Source: DATMNI01 sp035570275 (GTDB taxonomy: Bacteria; Acidobacteriota; Terriglobia; Bryobacterales; Bryobacteraceae). From it: a stretch of 16,524 nt of DNA. The position numbers and the translations under genes are program-made. Where the stretch lies: assembly GCA_035570275.1 (NCBI GenBank), contig DATMNI010000332.1, forward strand, positions 1-16,524, read 5' to 3'. The notes under the pieces were generated by a model. That model ran no database searches. It was given only the letters and a program-made list of their open reading frames with translations, and was not told the DNA's origin. Positions 1 to 8,115 of this stretch are shown piece after piece; the first letter of the stretch is position 1; each line of letters opens with the position of its first letter.

Positions 1-999
1 CCAGGTCTGCTGGGGAATGGAGCGGCCGTCAACCACGGGACCGCCGGCCAAGCCCGATCCGGCGGCAGCCCAGAGCTTCTCGGCGGGGATTTTTTGCAGT
101 TCGTCAACCCGCGATGCCGAGAGCCCCAACTTTTCCAGCAGCGCTTTGGCGCGCATGCCGGCTTGTTCCCTGGTGGAGACCCGTAGCGAAGACCCGCTTT
201 CCACAATGGCCTTGCCGAACAGACCGTTGGCGGCGGGCATGGCCATCAACGCGCTAACTTTCCCGCCACCGCCGGACTCGCCGAAAATCGTGACATTCTT
301 GGGGTCGCCGCCAAAATTCGCAATATTGTCGCGCACCCACTCGAGCGAGGCGACCAGATCGAGCTGGCCTGCATTTCCGGAATCGGCATACTTTTCGCCG
401 AACTCCGCCAGACAGGTGTAGCCGAAAACATTGAGCCGGTGATTCACGCTGACCAGAACCACATCTTCTTCCCGCGCAAAGGCGTCTGCCGCCAGCGCGA
501 TGACTCCTGAGCCGCTGGCGAATCCGCCACCGTGGATATAGACCAGGACCGGTCGTTTGCCCTTCAGGCCGGGAGTGAGGACGTTCAGCACCAGACAGTT
601 CTCGCTGTCGATCTGCTGACCGAGGCCGAGTTTTTCCTTGTGTCCTCCGCAGAAGTAGTCTCCGATGACAGCCTCGAAAAGATTGCCGGGACCCTGCACC
701 GCGCGCGGGCCGGTCCGCGTCGCGTCGAAGATGCCAGCCCATTTTTGCGGCTTGGATGGCGGCAGGAAGCGTCCCGCGCCTTCGGTGGGACCGCCATAAG
801 GGATGCCTTTAAAAATCGATACGCCATCTACGGCTACGCCTCGAACTTTTCCGCAGTGCGTTTGCGCTACGGGTTCGGCGACCGCCGCGAAAGCATGCCG
901 GACGGAAGTTAGCCCCGTCAAGGCCGCACTGGTTCCAAGCAGCGAAGCTCGCAGCACGGCTCTTCGGTCCATCGGTGTGTTATTCGATTTCTGAATCAT
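1..999 (-). CDS. Type B carboxylesterase (para-nitrobenzyl esterase-like), Tat signal, 3' end outside the window
   Basis: The frame is open from ATG at 999 to the left edge, giving 333 residues of a family usually near 500-550, so the C-terminal third, including the catalytic His, is missing. Visible hallmarks of the carboxylesterase/cholinesterase family are the SENCL motif (about 132-136), the HGGGF oxyanion-hole strand (156-160) and the nucleophile elbow GESGGGG with Ser242. The N-terminus MDRRAVLRASLLG followed by a hydrophobic stretch is a twin-arginine signal peptide, so the enzyme should act in the periplasm. ATG 999 has GGAG seven bases upstream; the internal ATG at residue 10 would put the Arg pair nearer the N-terminus and is an alternative. 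It lies 40 bases downstream of the enolase-superfamily gene and is probably co-transcribed with it. It hydrolyses a carboxylic ester; the substrate cannot be told from sequence. Confidence 0.9.
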   Translation of the reverse strand, partial: MIQKSNNTPMDRRAVLRASLLGTSAALTGLTSVRHAFAAVAEPVAQTHCGKVRGVAVDGVSIFKGIPYGGPTEGAGRFLPPSKPQKWAGIFDATRTGPRAVQGPGNLFEAVIGDYFCGGHKEKLGLGQQIDSENCLVLNVLTPGLKGKRPVLVYIHGGGFASGSGVIALAADAFAREEDVVLVSVNHRLNVFGYTCLAEFGEKYADSGNAGQLDLVASLEWVRDNIANFGGDPKNVTIFGESGGGGKVSALMAMPAANGLFGKAIVESGSSLRVSTREQAGMRAKALLEKLGLSASRVDELQKIPAEKLWAAAGSGLAGGPVVDGRSIPQQTW

Positions 1000-1039
1000 A
1001 AGAATGCTCCTGCCTTCCTGTCAGTGACTTCCCGGTATG

Positions 1040-2401
1040 TCAGACGCGGTAATGTTCGATAGCTTCTTCGTCCAGGTCCAGCCCGAGTCCGGGGCCTTGC
1101 GGGATCAGAAGCTCCCCGTTGCGGAACGTATAGAGTTCCTTGCCGTGCAGAATTTTGGATGCCGGCGCCCATTGCTCCTGCGGAAGCAGCGGCGGCGTGG
1201 CCAGCGCGAATTCTTCCAGCGGCGCGCCCCACGCGGCGTGCGCCTGGATGCGGCCCGCCAGCAGAAGCCCATAGGCCCCGTGCCCGATGCAGGGTTTGTG
1301 AAACGCTTCGCACATGGCGGCCACTTTGCGCATGATCAGAATCCCGCCCACCGTCCGGCAATCGGGCTGAAAAATGTCGTACGTCTCGTGAGCCAGACCT
1401 TCCCGGAAAGGATCGAGGCCGCGCCAGCCTTCTCCGCCCGTGATGGTAATATCCACTTCCCTGCAAAGCCGCGCCGGGCCTTCGAAATCGTCGCGCGCAA
1501 ACGGCTCTTCCAGCCAATAAACACCGGTTTCCTGAAGCGCCTTGGCGGCGGCTAGCCCCGTGGGATAATCCCAAAGCGTACCGGAACTTGCGGCCGTGCG
1601 ATCCACCATGAGCTTGAAAGCCGGCGCCGGGCCGCAGGCGGCGATGATACCGGCGCAGGACTCGACGTCATCCATGTAATTCGGGCGGAAAATGCGCATC
1701 TTGAACCCGTTGAAGCCCGCGTCCTTCAGGCGGCGGGCATACACGGCTTGATCTTTGATGGGCACATGCGATTGATCCGGATTGCCGCGCCATACCGCTG
1801 TAATATAGATTGGCATGGTGGTTTTCGATCCGCCCAGCAACCGGTACACCGGCTGTCCCGCCACCTTGCCAATGGCGTCCCAGATGGCCTCCTCAACGCC
1901 GGCATAGTTGTTCAGGCCGCGGTGCAGGTGCTGTTCCAACGCGAAAAGATCGGCGCCCACCAGCGCTTCCTGCATTTTCTGAAACCCGGCGGCATTGACT
2001 CCGAAGCCCCCGCCGCGTCCGCCCCGTCCGCCACCTCCAGCCGGGGCGCCTTGGACGGCTCCGCCTGCACCGGCTCCTGCACCCCCGGCCGCGCCTCCAC
2101 GCCCGGCTGCAGCTCCCGCGCCGCCTCGCCCGCCGCCGCCACCCACACCGCCGAACGAGTACCCCTTCACGCCCGCTTCCGTCACCACGCGCGTAATGGC
2201 GGTACGGTTCATAACCCCGGCGTCAATCTCCGTTGGCGTCGCCGGCATCTCGATATTAAATGTCTCAATGGTCTTGATGCGGATAGGCTTGACATCCGCC
2301 GCCAGGGCCTTGACGGGTGCCAGCGCTCGATGCAAGGCCAGCCCCGCACCCACCGCTCCGGCCGCCACACTTGCCGACGCCAGCAATTCTCTGCGATTCA
2401 T
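1040..2401 (-). CDS. Enolase-superfamily enzyme (mandelate racemase/muconate lactonizing type), Tat-exported
   Basis: 453 residues. The N-terminus MNRRELLASASVAAG is a twin-arginine signal, unusual for this mostly cytosolic family and pointing to periplasmic action. Numbering from the ATG, the barrel shows the K-x-R pair of strand 2 (K234, R236), candidate metal ligands D267, E298 (in WLEEPF) and E324 (in TGGEGW), then D347 (in QPDC) and H374 (in GHGAYG), which form the His-Asp dyad typical of mandelate racemase-like members. Expected chemistry is abstraction of a proton alpha to a carboxylate, giving racemisation or dehydration of a sugar acid. ATG 2401 is preferred over the in-frame TTG at 2407 because AGGAGG sits seven bases upstream of it. 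Residues about 84-135 are a Gly/Ala/Arg-rich insert in the N-terminal capping domain. It lies 95 bases after the PQQ dehydrogenase gene and 40 before the carboxylesterase gene. Dehydratase or racemase activity and substrate are undetermined. Confidence 0.88.
   Translation of the reverse strand: MNRRELLASASVAAGAVGAGLALHRALAPVKALAADVKPIRIKTIETFNIEMPATPTEIDAGVMNRTAITRVVTEAGVKGYSFGGVGGGGGRGGAGAAAGRGGAAGGAGAGAGGAVQGAPAGGGGRGGRGGGFGVNAAGFQKMQEALVGADLFALEQHLHRGLNNYAGVEEAIWDAIGKVAGQPVYRLLGGSKTTMPIYITAVWRGNPDQSHVPIKDQAVYARRLKDAGFNGFKMRIFRPNYMDDVESCAGIIAACGPAPAFKLMVDRTAASSGTLWDYPTGLAAAKALQETGVYWLEEPFARDDFEGPARLCREVDITITGGEGWRGLDPFREGLAHETYDIFQPDCRTVGGILIMRKVAAMCEAFHKPCIGHGAYGLLLAGRIQAHAAWGAPLEEFALATPPLLPQEQWAPASKILHGKELYTFRNGELLIPQGPGLGLDLDEEAIEHYRV
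1997..2152 (-). repeat. Gly/Ala/Arg-rich low-complexity coding insert in the enolase-superfamily gene
   Basis: This segment encodes about 52 residues made almost only of Gly, Ala, Arg and Pro, flanked by normal family sequence (KGYSFGG before, FQKMQEALVGADLF after). It is GC-rich and quasi-repetitive (GGx, GRGG and GAGA units). It falls in the N-terminal capping domain, which normally closes over the active site. It is in frame and does not interrupt the catalytic residues. Confidence 0.85.
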
Positions 2402-2446
2402 CGTCAAACCTCCTCCTGCTCTAGAAATCCACCGGGTCTATCAGAC

Positions 2447-2469
2447 GCTCCCTGACGGTCGCGGCTCTG
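2447..2469. repeat. Dispersed GC-rich repeat, copy A
   Basis: The 23-base segment 2447-2469 matches 7978-8000 at 18 of 23 positions in the same orientation, ending in the identical 10-base string CGCGGCTCTG. It lies in the 95-base gap between the PQQ dehydrogenase and enolase-superfamily genes. From memory, short motifs of this kind are frequent in intergenic DNA of Solibacter-like Acidobacteriota; within the window only these copies can be shown. Confidence 0.5.
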
Positions 2470-2477
2470 TAACTCAC

Positions 2478-2507
2478 GATCACTTCTCCGATCGGATCAC
2501 TTCTCCG
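2478..2507. repeat. 13-base direct repeat spanning the PQQ dehydrogenase stop codon
   Basis: GATCACTTCTCCG occurs at 2478-2490 and again at 2495-2507, separated by four bases. The right copy contains the TGA stop (2497-2499) and the last codons of the PQQ dehydrogenase gene; the left copy is just beyond it. It looks like a small local duplication at the gene end. Confidence 0.6.
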
Positions 2508-4980
2508 GCAATGCGAAAGATAGTATCTGATTCCCCGATGCGATCGCGACATATTGCCGGCCATTCACCATGTACGTGATCGGCGAAGCTCTCCATGACT
2601 GGCCGGTTTCGAAATACCATCGCGTCCGGCCGGTCCTGGCATCCGCGGCGGCAAAGCTGCCGCCCGTCTGGCCATAGAACACCAGGTTGCCCGCGGTCGA
2701 AAGCACTCCCGAATAGTTAGCCTCGGGCACGCCTACCTGTCGCACTTCCCAAACGATCTTTCCCGTCTCAATATCGATGGCGCGAAGATACTTCTCCGGC
2801 GGATTGGCCGGGTCCGCGAACGGTGTGTACGCGCCGCGGCCCTGCCGGTAAATATTGCAGTCTTCGACGGCCATTACGTAAAAGAGCCTGGCGCCCGGAT
2901 TATAGGCTGTAGAATACCAGTTGGTGGCGCCACGCACGGCCGGACAAGCCTTAGTGCCGCCCGGCGTGGGTTTGTTCAAGCTGGCCACCAACTGTGGGCG
3001 GCCGTCGGGGCCGATGCCGGTGGCCCATGTCAGCCTTTTGACGAACGGTTTTCCGAGCAGAAATTCGCCGGTAGTCCGGTCCAGCACGTAGAAAAATCCG
3101 TTCCGGTTGGCCTGCAACAACAGTTTCCGTTCTTTCCCATGAAATGGAGCGTCCACCAGCACCAGAGGCTCCGAGGCATCCCAGTCGTGCAGATCGTGCG
3201 GGCTGAATTGAAAGTGCCAGCGCAGCTTTCCGGTCTTGGCGTCCAACGCGACCACGGCAGCGGTATAGAGGTTGTCGCCGCCGCGCTGGTCGCCATCCGT
3301 AGGAGGGTAGGGATTGCCGGTCGGCCAGTACAACAGTCCCAAGTCGGGATCGTAAGAACCGGTGAGCCAGGTAGCCCCGCCACCGGTTTCGAGACCGGTG
3401 CCGATCCAGGTCTCCGAGGCTGGCTCGCCGCGCTTCGGAATGGTCCAGAAGCGCCAGGCCAATTGACCGGTCGTTGCATGGTACGCAGCCAGGAAGCCGC
3501 GCAAAGGACCATCGCCGCCGGATACGCCGGCCACTACCAGGTCGCCCACCACCAGCGGCGCCGCCGGTCCGCCGTACCGCCCCGGCGTCTCGGGCATCGT
3601 CACGTCCCACATCACTCCGCCGGTGAGCCGGTTCAGACAGAGTAAATGCGCGCTATCGGTGGTGAGAAAAACGCGGTCGCCCAGAATTGCGGCCCCACGG
3701 TTCACGGGTCCAGTGGCCCCACCGCCGGCGATTCCACCCGGGGCTCCGCCACGGCCTCCGCCAGCCGCGCCTGCACCACCACGCCCCCCCGCGGCGGCGC
3801 CTGCGCCACCGGGCGCCCCGCCACCCCTACCCGGATCGCGCGGATGCGCGTGACACCAGAGTTCCCGGCCGGAGCGCGCATCCAGCGCACATGCCTGATT
3901 CGGCGCCGTGACATACATCACGCCGTCCACCACCAGCGGCGTAGTCTGCAGTCCAGTGTAGGAAAGCGAATAAGTCCACTGCAGTTGCAGCTTATCCACG
4001 TTCTGAAGATTGATCTTGTCGATGGCGCTGTAGCGGTTCCCACGGAGATTGCCGTTGTAAGTGGCCCAGTCTCCCGGCTTGGGGTTCAGAATCTGCTGCA
4101 TCGACTCCGCCGAAACAGCCTCGGGATGGCTGGTGAGCGGGCCCACCGAGACTCCCTCCAGATGGCTGAGGTACGCCAGCAGGTTGCGGCGCTCATCCGC
4201 CGAAGCTTTCAGCGCCGGCATGGCCGATACCTTCTCGGGCTGCGCCTGGTCGTATTCCCCTTCGTGCAGAAGGTGCATTTGACCGTCCAGGGTCTGCAAC
4301 TGCAAATCGTGCATGCCCTGGTTGCGGGCAAAACCGCGCAGCGCCGTCCCATTTTGCAGCCGCACGTTGACCACGGCCCAGGGGTTCTGCGGGCACCAGG
4401 CCCAGGAAGGGCACGTGGATGACGAATGCATTCCCCCCAGAGCGCCCGGATCGTCCAGAGCCTGGCCCAACTCCTTCGCCGTAAGCTGGCGTCCGATGTC
4501 CGACAGGTCCGGTCCGTTGGCCTTCCCGCGCCCCGCCACGATATGGCACGACGCGCATTGTCCTTTGCCGAAGAAGAATTGTTCGCCGGCGGCGGCGTCT
4601 CCGGGCAGTTGCATGTCGGCAGCGGGAATGTTCAGCGAATGCGCCCATTGCGCCAGCGCCCGCAGGTCAGCCTCGGGCAGCGCGAAGTTCGGCATGCCGC
4701 CAGGTGTGCCGTCCCGGATCAAGTCATGAATCTGATTTTCGGAGCGGTTTCGCAGCCCCCGGTTGTTCACCAGGGCTGGCGCCCTATCTCCGCCCGCGCC
4801 GCCAATTCCGTGGCACCCGGCACAGAGTAGTCCGAATTGCCGCGGCTCGGCTCCATTCCCGTCCGCGGGCGAGTCCTGGCCAATTGCCGGATACGCGACC
4901 CAGAGCCCGATGCCCGCCATCAACACCGCCGACGAAATCCGCCGGCTCCCGATCACCCGTGCCGCCCTTAACTGAAGCAT
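2497..4980 (-). CDS. Secreted diheme cytochrome c / PQQ-dependent dehydrogenase fusion
   Basis: 827 residues from ATG 4980. The start has GGAG six bases upstream; an in-frame TTG at 5040 is less likely. A signal peptide (about 1-34, ending PAIG) is followed by two c-type heme sites, CAGCH (53-57) and CASCH (142-146), with likely Met ligands M96 (GGMPNF) and M254 (SAMPAL). From about residue 303 comes an eight-bladed quinoprotein propeller with repeated blade motifs (LDARSGRELW, LDAKTGKLRW, IDIETGKIVW). Candidate cofactor-site residues are N556 (TGNPYP) and D599 in HDWDA. The enzyme should oxidise an alcohol or sugar in the periplasm and pass electrons through its own hemes. It differs from methanol and ethanol dehydrogenases in lacking the vicinal Cys-Cys pair before VNRG; a Gly/Ala-rich insert (about 384-423) sits there instead. 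It begins 56 bases after the TonB receptor stop. Substrate is unknown. Confidence 0.9.
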   Translation of the reverse strand: MLQLRAARVIGSRRISSAVLMAGIGLWVAYPAIGQDSPADGNGAEPRQFGLLCAGCHGIGGAGGDRAPALVNNRGLRNRSENQIHDLIRDGTPGGMPNFALPEADLRALAQWAHSLNIPAADMQLPGDAAAGEQFFFGKGQCASCHIVAGRGKANGPDLSDIGRQLTAKELGQALDDPGALGGMHSSSTCPSWAWCPQNPWAVVNVRLQNGTALRGFARNQGMHDLQLQTLDGQMHLLHEGEYDQAQPEKVSAMPALKASADERRNLLAYLSHLEGVSVGPLTSHPEAVSAESMQQILNPKPGDWATYNGNLRGNRYSAIDKINLQNVDKLQLQWTYSLSYTGLQTTPLVVDGVMYVTAPNQACALDARSGRELWCHAHPRDPGRGGGAPGGAGAAAGGRGGAGAAGGGRGGAPGGIAGGGATGPVNRGAAILGDRVFLTTDSAHLLCLNRLTGGVMWDVTMPETPGRYGGPAAPLVVGDLVVAGVSGGDGPLRGFLAAYHATTGQLAWRFWTIPKRGEPASETWIGTGLETGGGATWLTGSYDPDLGLLYWPTGNPYPPTDGDQRGGDNLYTAAVVALDAKTGKLRWHFQFSPHDLHDWDASEPLVLVDAPFHGKERKLLLQANRNGFFYVLDRTTGEFLLGKPFVKRLTWATGIGPDGRPQLVASLNKPTPGGTKACPAVRGATNWYSTAYNPGARLFYVMAVEDCNIYRQGRGAYTPFADPANPPEKYLRAIDIETGKIVWEVRQVGVPEANYSGVLSTAGNLVFYGQTGGSFAAADARTGRTRWYFETGQSWRASPITYMVNGRQYVAIASGNQILSFALPEK
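3712..3834 (-). repeat. Gly/Ala/Arg-rich low-complexity coding insert in the PQQ dehydrogenase
   Basis: About 41 residues, nearly all Gly, Ala, Arg and Pro, lie between the blade ending GRELWCHAHP and the conserved VNRGAAILGDRVF strand. The composition closely matches the insert in the neighbouring enolase-superfamily gene, although the two proteins are unrelated. It is in frame. Confidence 0.85.
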
Positions 4981-5036
4981 TCGCATCTCCGGCAGTTCGC
5001 CTGGTGCCAGCTTAACTGCTGCCGGCTTAAATTGAA

Positions 5037-7940
5037 TCAAAACTGGAGTCGAAATGCCAGTTGCGCCTGGCGCGCGCTGTTGCCCTGGCTGCTCACCACC
5101 CCGAAGGTAGCATTGCCGAAGGTGCTTCCGGGGGTGCCGAACCGCACATGGTTCAGGGCGTTGAAGAACTCGGCGCGAAGCTGCGCGTTGAAGCGCGCCT
5201 CGTGGCCGAACCGGGTGTTCTTGAAGAAGCTGATATCAAAATTGTTGGTGCCGTCCGCCCGAACATTGGGCAGGTTGCGCGCCACCGTGCCGTAGGTGAA
5301 AGCCGGCGGCTGGCTGAAATCGCCGACTTCGAACCACTTGTTGAGCCGGGTGTCGGCCGGTCCGCCGATTTTGGGATTCTGCCCGTTCTCATTGGGCTGG
5401 GCGTTGGAGACGAAGGTGCCATACACATCCGTCACGGAGTTAAAGTTACCGGTGAGATTCGTGCCGGCGGTGATGGCCAGAGGAATCCCGCTCTGCGCCG
5501 TATAAATACCGTTCACCTGCCAGCCGGACACCACCTTATCGAACGGACCCAGGTTGGTCAGCAGATGCTGGCCTTTGCCAAACGGCAGCGGATAGGTGTA
5601 ACTGACCACCAGCCGCTGCGGGATATCGTAGCTGGCAAGCGCGCGCGCCAGCCGCCGATTGTTGTTATCCATCATCCCGGAGCTGTTGCCGCCCGAGTCC
5701 AGGCGGGCCTCGCTGTTGTCGATCGCCTTGCTCACTGTGTAAGCCACCGTCACCAACCCGCCCGCGAAGCGCTGCTTGTATTGCAACTGGAAAGAATGAT
5801 AGCTCGAGTGACCCAACGGATCGCCCTCATTGAATAAGGTGTCAAATTGGGGATAGGGGCGCAGTAACTGGCCGTACTGAATCTGCGGCTGAGTCAGCGG
5901 CCCAATCTGGATCAGGCCCTGCTGAACCAGAGGGTAGAACGGGTTGGCCACTAATTGCGACAGCTTGGGACCCAGGCTCAGATACTGATCCGGAAGCTGG
6001 TTGGATTGCGTGGCCCACAGGGAAGGCAATCCCACGCCCGTACTTCCAGCGTAACCTACCTCAAGCACTCCGTCGCGCATGAGTTGCTGCTCAATGTTGA
6101 AGTTCCACTGCCCCATGTAGCCCGTGTGGAAGTAGCGCTTATTGGCGGCTACCGGCTGGCCGAGCAGCGAATTGAGACCCTGTGAACTACCGGGCGGATT
6201 CTGGATTCCCTGGGGGTAGGGGTTGTCCAATGTGTTGAACAACGTCACGTTGTTATCAAGGGAAGGGAGCATCTGAGTGCTGATCTCCCACCCGGGAGCA
6301 CGGCTGCCGCCCACCACTTCCGTAAGGTTCGCCGGAATCCAGAACAGACCGAATGCACTACGAATCACCGTATTGGAAAGCGCGCGGTACGCCAGGCCCA
6401 CTCTTGGACCGAACTGACGCTTGTACAGGTCGAAAGGCCCGCGCTGGCTCGGAGAGGCGAATTGAAAACCGCCGAGGACGGGGAATCCGACGGCCTGGCT
6501 GATGGGCAACTGAATCGCCGGGTCAAACCACATCTTGCGGTTGTAACGATCCGTGATAGGGAACTCCAGACTGTAATCCGTTCCTAAGTTGAGCGTGAGT
6601 TTGCGGCTGACCTTCCAATCATCCTGGACAAAGACGGCCAGATACTTTCGCTGGTTGGCGAAAGCCGGGCTCTTGGCGGCCGAGGCGGAGGATACAGCCC
6701 CTAGCATAAACGAGGCCATCGGGACGCCACTGGCGCCGTTGAGACTCAACGGATTGAGAGCGCTCCACTGATTGGTAAAGTTGAAAATCGGCTCAAACGA
6801 ATTTTCGAACAGATGGTTCATCTGCTGCACCCGGTAGTCGGCGCCGAATTTGAATGTATGGGAGCCTTTCACCCAGGTCAAAGAAGCACGCTCACCCCAA
6901 CTGTTGAAGGCGCCGATGTTGGCGCCGGCGGAATTGGCGCTGCCGATGCCCTGAATCCCGCTCACACTGAACGCCGGAAAACTCTGAATCTCCGTCGAGT
7001 TGGCGAAAGACTTCGGGAATCCCAGTTTCGTCGTATCAAAGCCCAGGGCATTGGGCGCGCCGTTGGCGACGGAACGGGCGAAGCCGGAATGAAACTCGCC
7101 GATCAAGCCGGGATTGAACACAGCCGTGGCCGAAAGCGTCGCGTGGTGCCGGTCGTCATCCTGGTTGCGCGTCAGGTCGATCGGGTACGGCCAGGGATTG
7201 GCGCTCACGGGATGGTCCCACAGTCGCGCATAGGTGCCGAAAATCTTCCAGCGCGCGCTCAGGTTGTGGTCAAACTTACCGACCACCTGCTGTTGGTTGT
7301 TACGGCTGGCGGATAGCCCCTGGTAATTGTTGGTATTGGTGAAGGCGATACCCTGAATATTGGGTAACGGCCAAATCTGCGCCACGTTGCCGGCAACCCC
7401 GCTGATCCGGTTGGCCGGGATGATGTTGCCGGGAAACGGCTGGCGGAGGTAAGACCCGTTGGGCTGCAGCGCCACGGTATTCGGATCGGCCACCACCACC
7501 ATGGCGCCCGCGGCGGTAAACGTCTGAGTGAAATTACCGGCACGCTGTAAAGCGGTGGGAACGGTGAGAGTGGACGTCCCCGAACTGCGAGTCATATACT
7601 CTTCGTAGTTGCCGAAAAAGAAAGTCTTGTCCTTCTTGATGGGGCCGCCCGCGGAGCCGCCGAACTGGTTCTGATTGGCAGCCGCCCTGGGCAGACCGGC
7701 GCGGTTCTGAAAGAAGTTGTTGGCATTCAGATCCCGGTTGCGCCAATACTCGTAAGCCGAGCCGTGCAGTTGGTTGGTGCCGGACTTGATGCTGAAGTTG
7801 ATTACGGCGCCCGTGCTGCGCCCGTACTCCGCGCTGAATGTGTTGGTCTGCGCGCGGAATTCCTGGGTGGCATCCACCGGCGGGACGTACGAGGGCAGGT
7901 TCATCACCGCCAGGTCCAGAGCCAGGCCCTCCACCAGCAT
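5037..7940 (-). CDS. TonB-dependent receptor (Oar-like outer-membrane barrel), 5'-truncated, probable pseudogene
   Basis: 967 residues if read from ATG 7940, but recognisable family sequence continues upstream to codon 7982 (AFSFNGG...), where an in-frame TAG (7985-7983) stops it. Full-length members have about 1100-1200 residues with a signal peptide, a carboxypeptidase-regulatory-like domain and a complete plug; all of that is missing here. What remains is the end of the plug (VDATQEFRAQTNTFSAEYGR, then SIKSGTN), the complete beta-barrel and a C-terminal aromatic signature ending in LQF, as outer-membrane barrels require. ATG 7940 has no ribosome binding site. Without a signal peptide the product could not reach the outer membrane. 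An intact receptor would import a substrate for the periplasmic enzymes encoded downstream. The break coincides with a dispersed repeat, so rearrangement or a mis-assembly are both possible. The barrel is uninterrupted over 2.9 kb, so the loss is recent or artefactual. Confidence 0.85.
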   Translation of the reverse strand: MLVEGLALDLAVMNLPSYVPPVDATQEFRAQTNTFSAEYGRSTGAVINFSIKSGTNQLHGSAYEYWRNRDLNANNFFQNRAGLPRAAANQNQFGGSAGGPIKKDKTFFFGNYEEYMTRSSGTSTLTVPTALQRAGNFTQTFTAAGAMVVVADPNTVALQPNGSYLRQPFPGNIIPANRISGVAGNVAQIWPLPNIQGIAFTNTNNYQGLSASRNNQQQVVGKFDHNLSARWKIFGTYARLWDHPVSANPWPYPIDLTRNQDDDRHHATLSATAVFNPGLIGEFHSGFARSVANGAPNALGFDTTKLGFPKSFANSTEIQSFPAFSVSGIQGIGSANSAGANIGAFNSWGERASLTWVKGSHTFKFGADYRVQQMNHLFENSFEPIFNFTNQWSALNPLSLNGASGVPMASFMLGAVSSASAAKSPAFANQRKYLAVFVQDDWKVSRKLTLNLGTDYSLEFPITDRYNRKMWFDPAIQLPISQAVGFPVLGGFQFASPSQRGPFDLYKRQFGPRVGLAYRALSNTVIRSAFGLFWIPANLTEVVGGSRAPGWEISTQMLPSLDNNVTLFNTLDNPYPQGIQNPPGSSQGLNSLLGQPVAANKRYFHTGYMGQWNFNIEQQLMRDGVLEVGYAGSTGVGLPSLWATQSNQLPDQYLSLGPKLSQLVANPFYPLVQQGLIQIGPLTQPQIQYGQLLRPYPQFDTLFNEGDPLGHSSYHSFQLQYKQRFAGGLVTVAYTVSKAIDNSEARLDSGGNSSGMMDNNNRRLARALASYDIPQRLVVSYTYPLPFGKGQHLLTNLGPFDKVVSGWQVNGIYTAQSGIPLAITAGTNLTGNFNSVTDVYGTFVSNAQPNENGQNPKIGGPADTRLNKWFEVGDFSQPPAFTYGTVARNLPNVRADGTNNFDISFFKNTRFGHEARFNAQLRAEFFNALNHVRFGTPGSTFGNATFGVVSSQGNSARQAQLAFRLQF

Positions 7941-7977
7941 AGGGTTGGCGCCGGCGATGCCGCCGTTAAATGAGAAG

Positions 7978-8000
7978 GCTTGCTAACGCGCGCGGCTCTG
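7978..8000. repeat. Dispersed GC-rich repeat, copy B, at the broken end of the TonB receptor gene
   Basis: It matches copy A (2447-2469) at 18 of 23 positions. Its bases 7983-7985 supply the in-frame TAG that cuts off the receptor reading frame. Recognisable receptor sequence ends exactly where the repeat begins. Confidence 0.5.
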
Positions 8001-8034
8001 AACCGGAATCCATGAACGCCGCCGTAGGGCCGAC

Positions 8035-8047
8035 CTCGCTAACGAGC
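8035..8047. repeat. Third copy of the repeat core, palindromic
   Basis: CTCGCTAACGAGC matches 7979-7991 (CTTGCTAACGCGC) at 11 of 13 positions in the same orientation. Its CTCG and CGAG arms can pair around a CTAA loop, giving a REP-like mini-palindrome. It lies between the receptor remnant and the TIGR03435 gene. Confidence 0.4.
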
Positions 8048-8101
8048 CATGCCTGTCACAAAAAGCCGCTTCTAAACGTTTTACTCCTAAAGACAATTCA
8101 A

Positions 8102-8110
8102 GGGGAGGAG
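8102..8110 (+). promoter_or_regulatory. Strong ribosome binding site that decides a GTG start
   Basis: GGGGAGGAG ends five bases before GTG 8116, which fixes that codon as the start of the TIGR03435 gene. No ATG in the frame is comparably placed. Confidence 0.75.
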
Positions 8111-8115
8111 AGATT

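Noticed and set aside
1995..2579. 194-residue plus-strand Pro/Ala-rich frame
   Set aside because: Its proline-rich part is the reverse complement of the glycine-rich insert in the enolase-type gene, and it crosses the gene start and intergenic repeat. It is not a gene.
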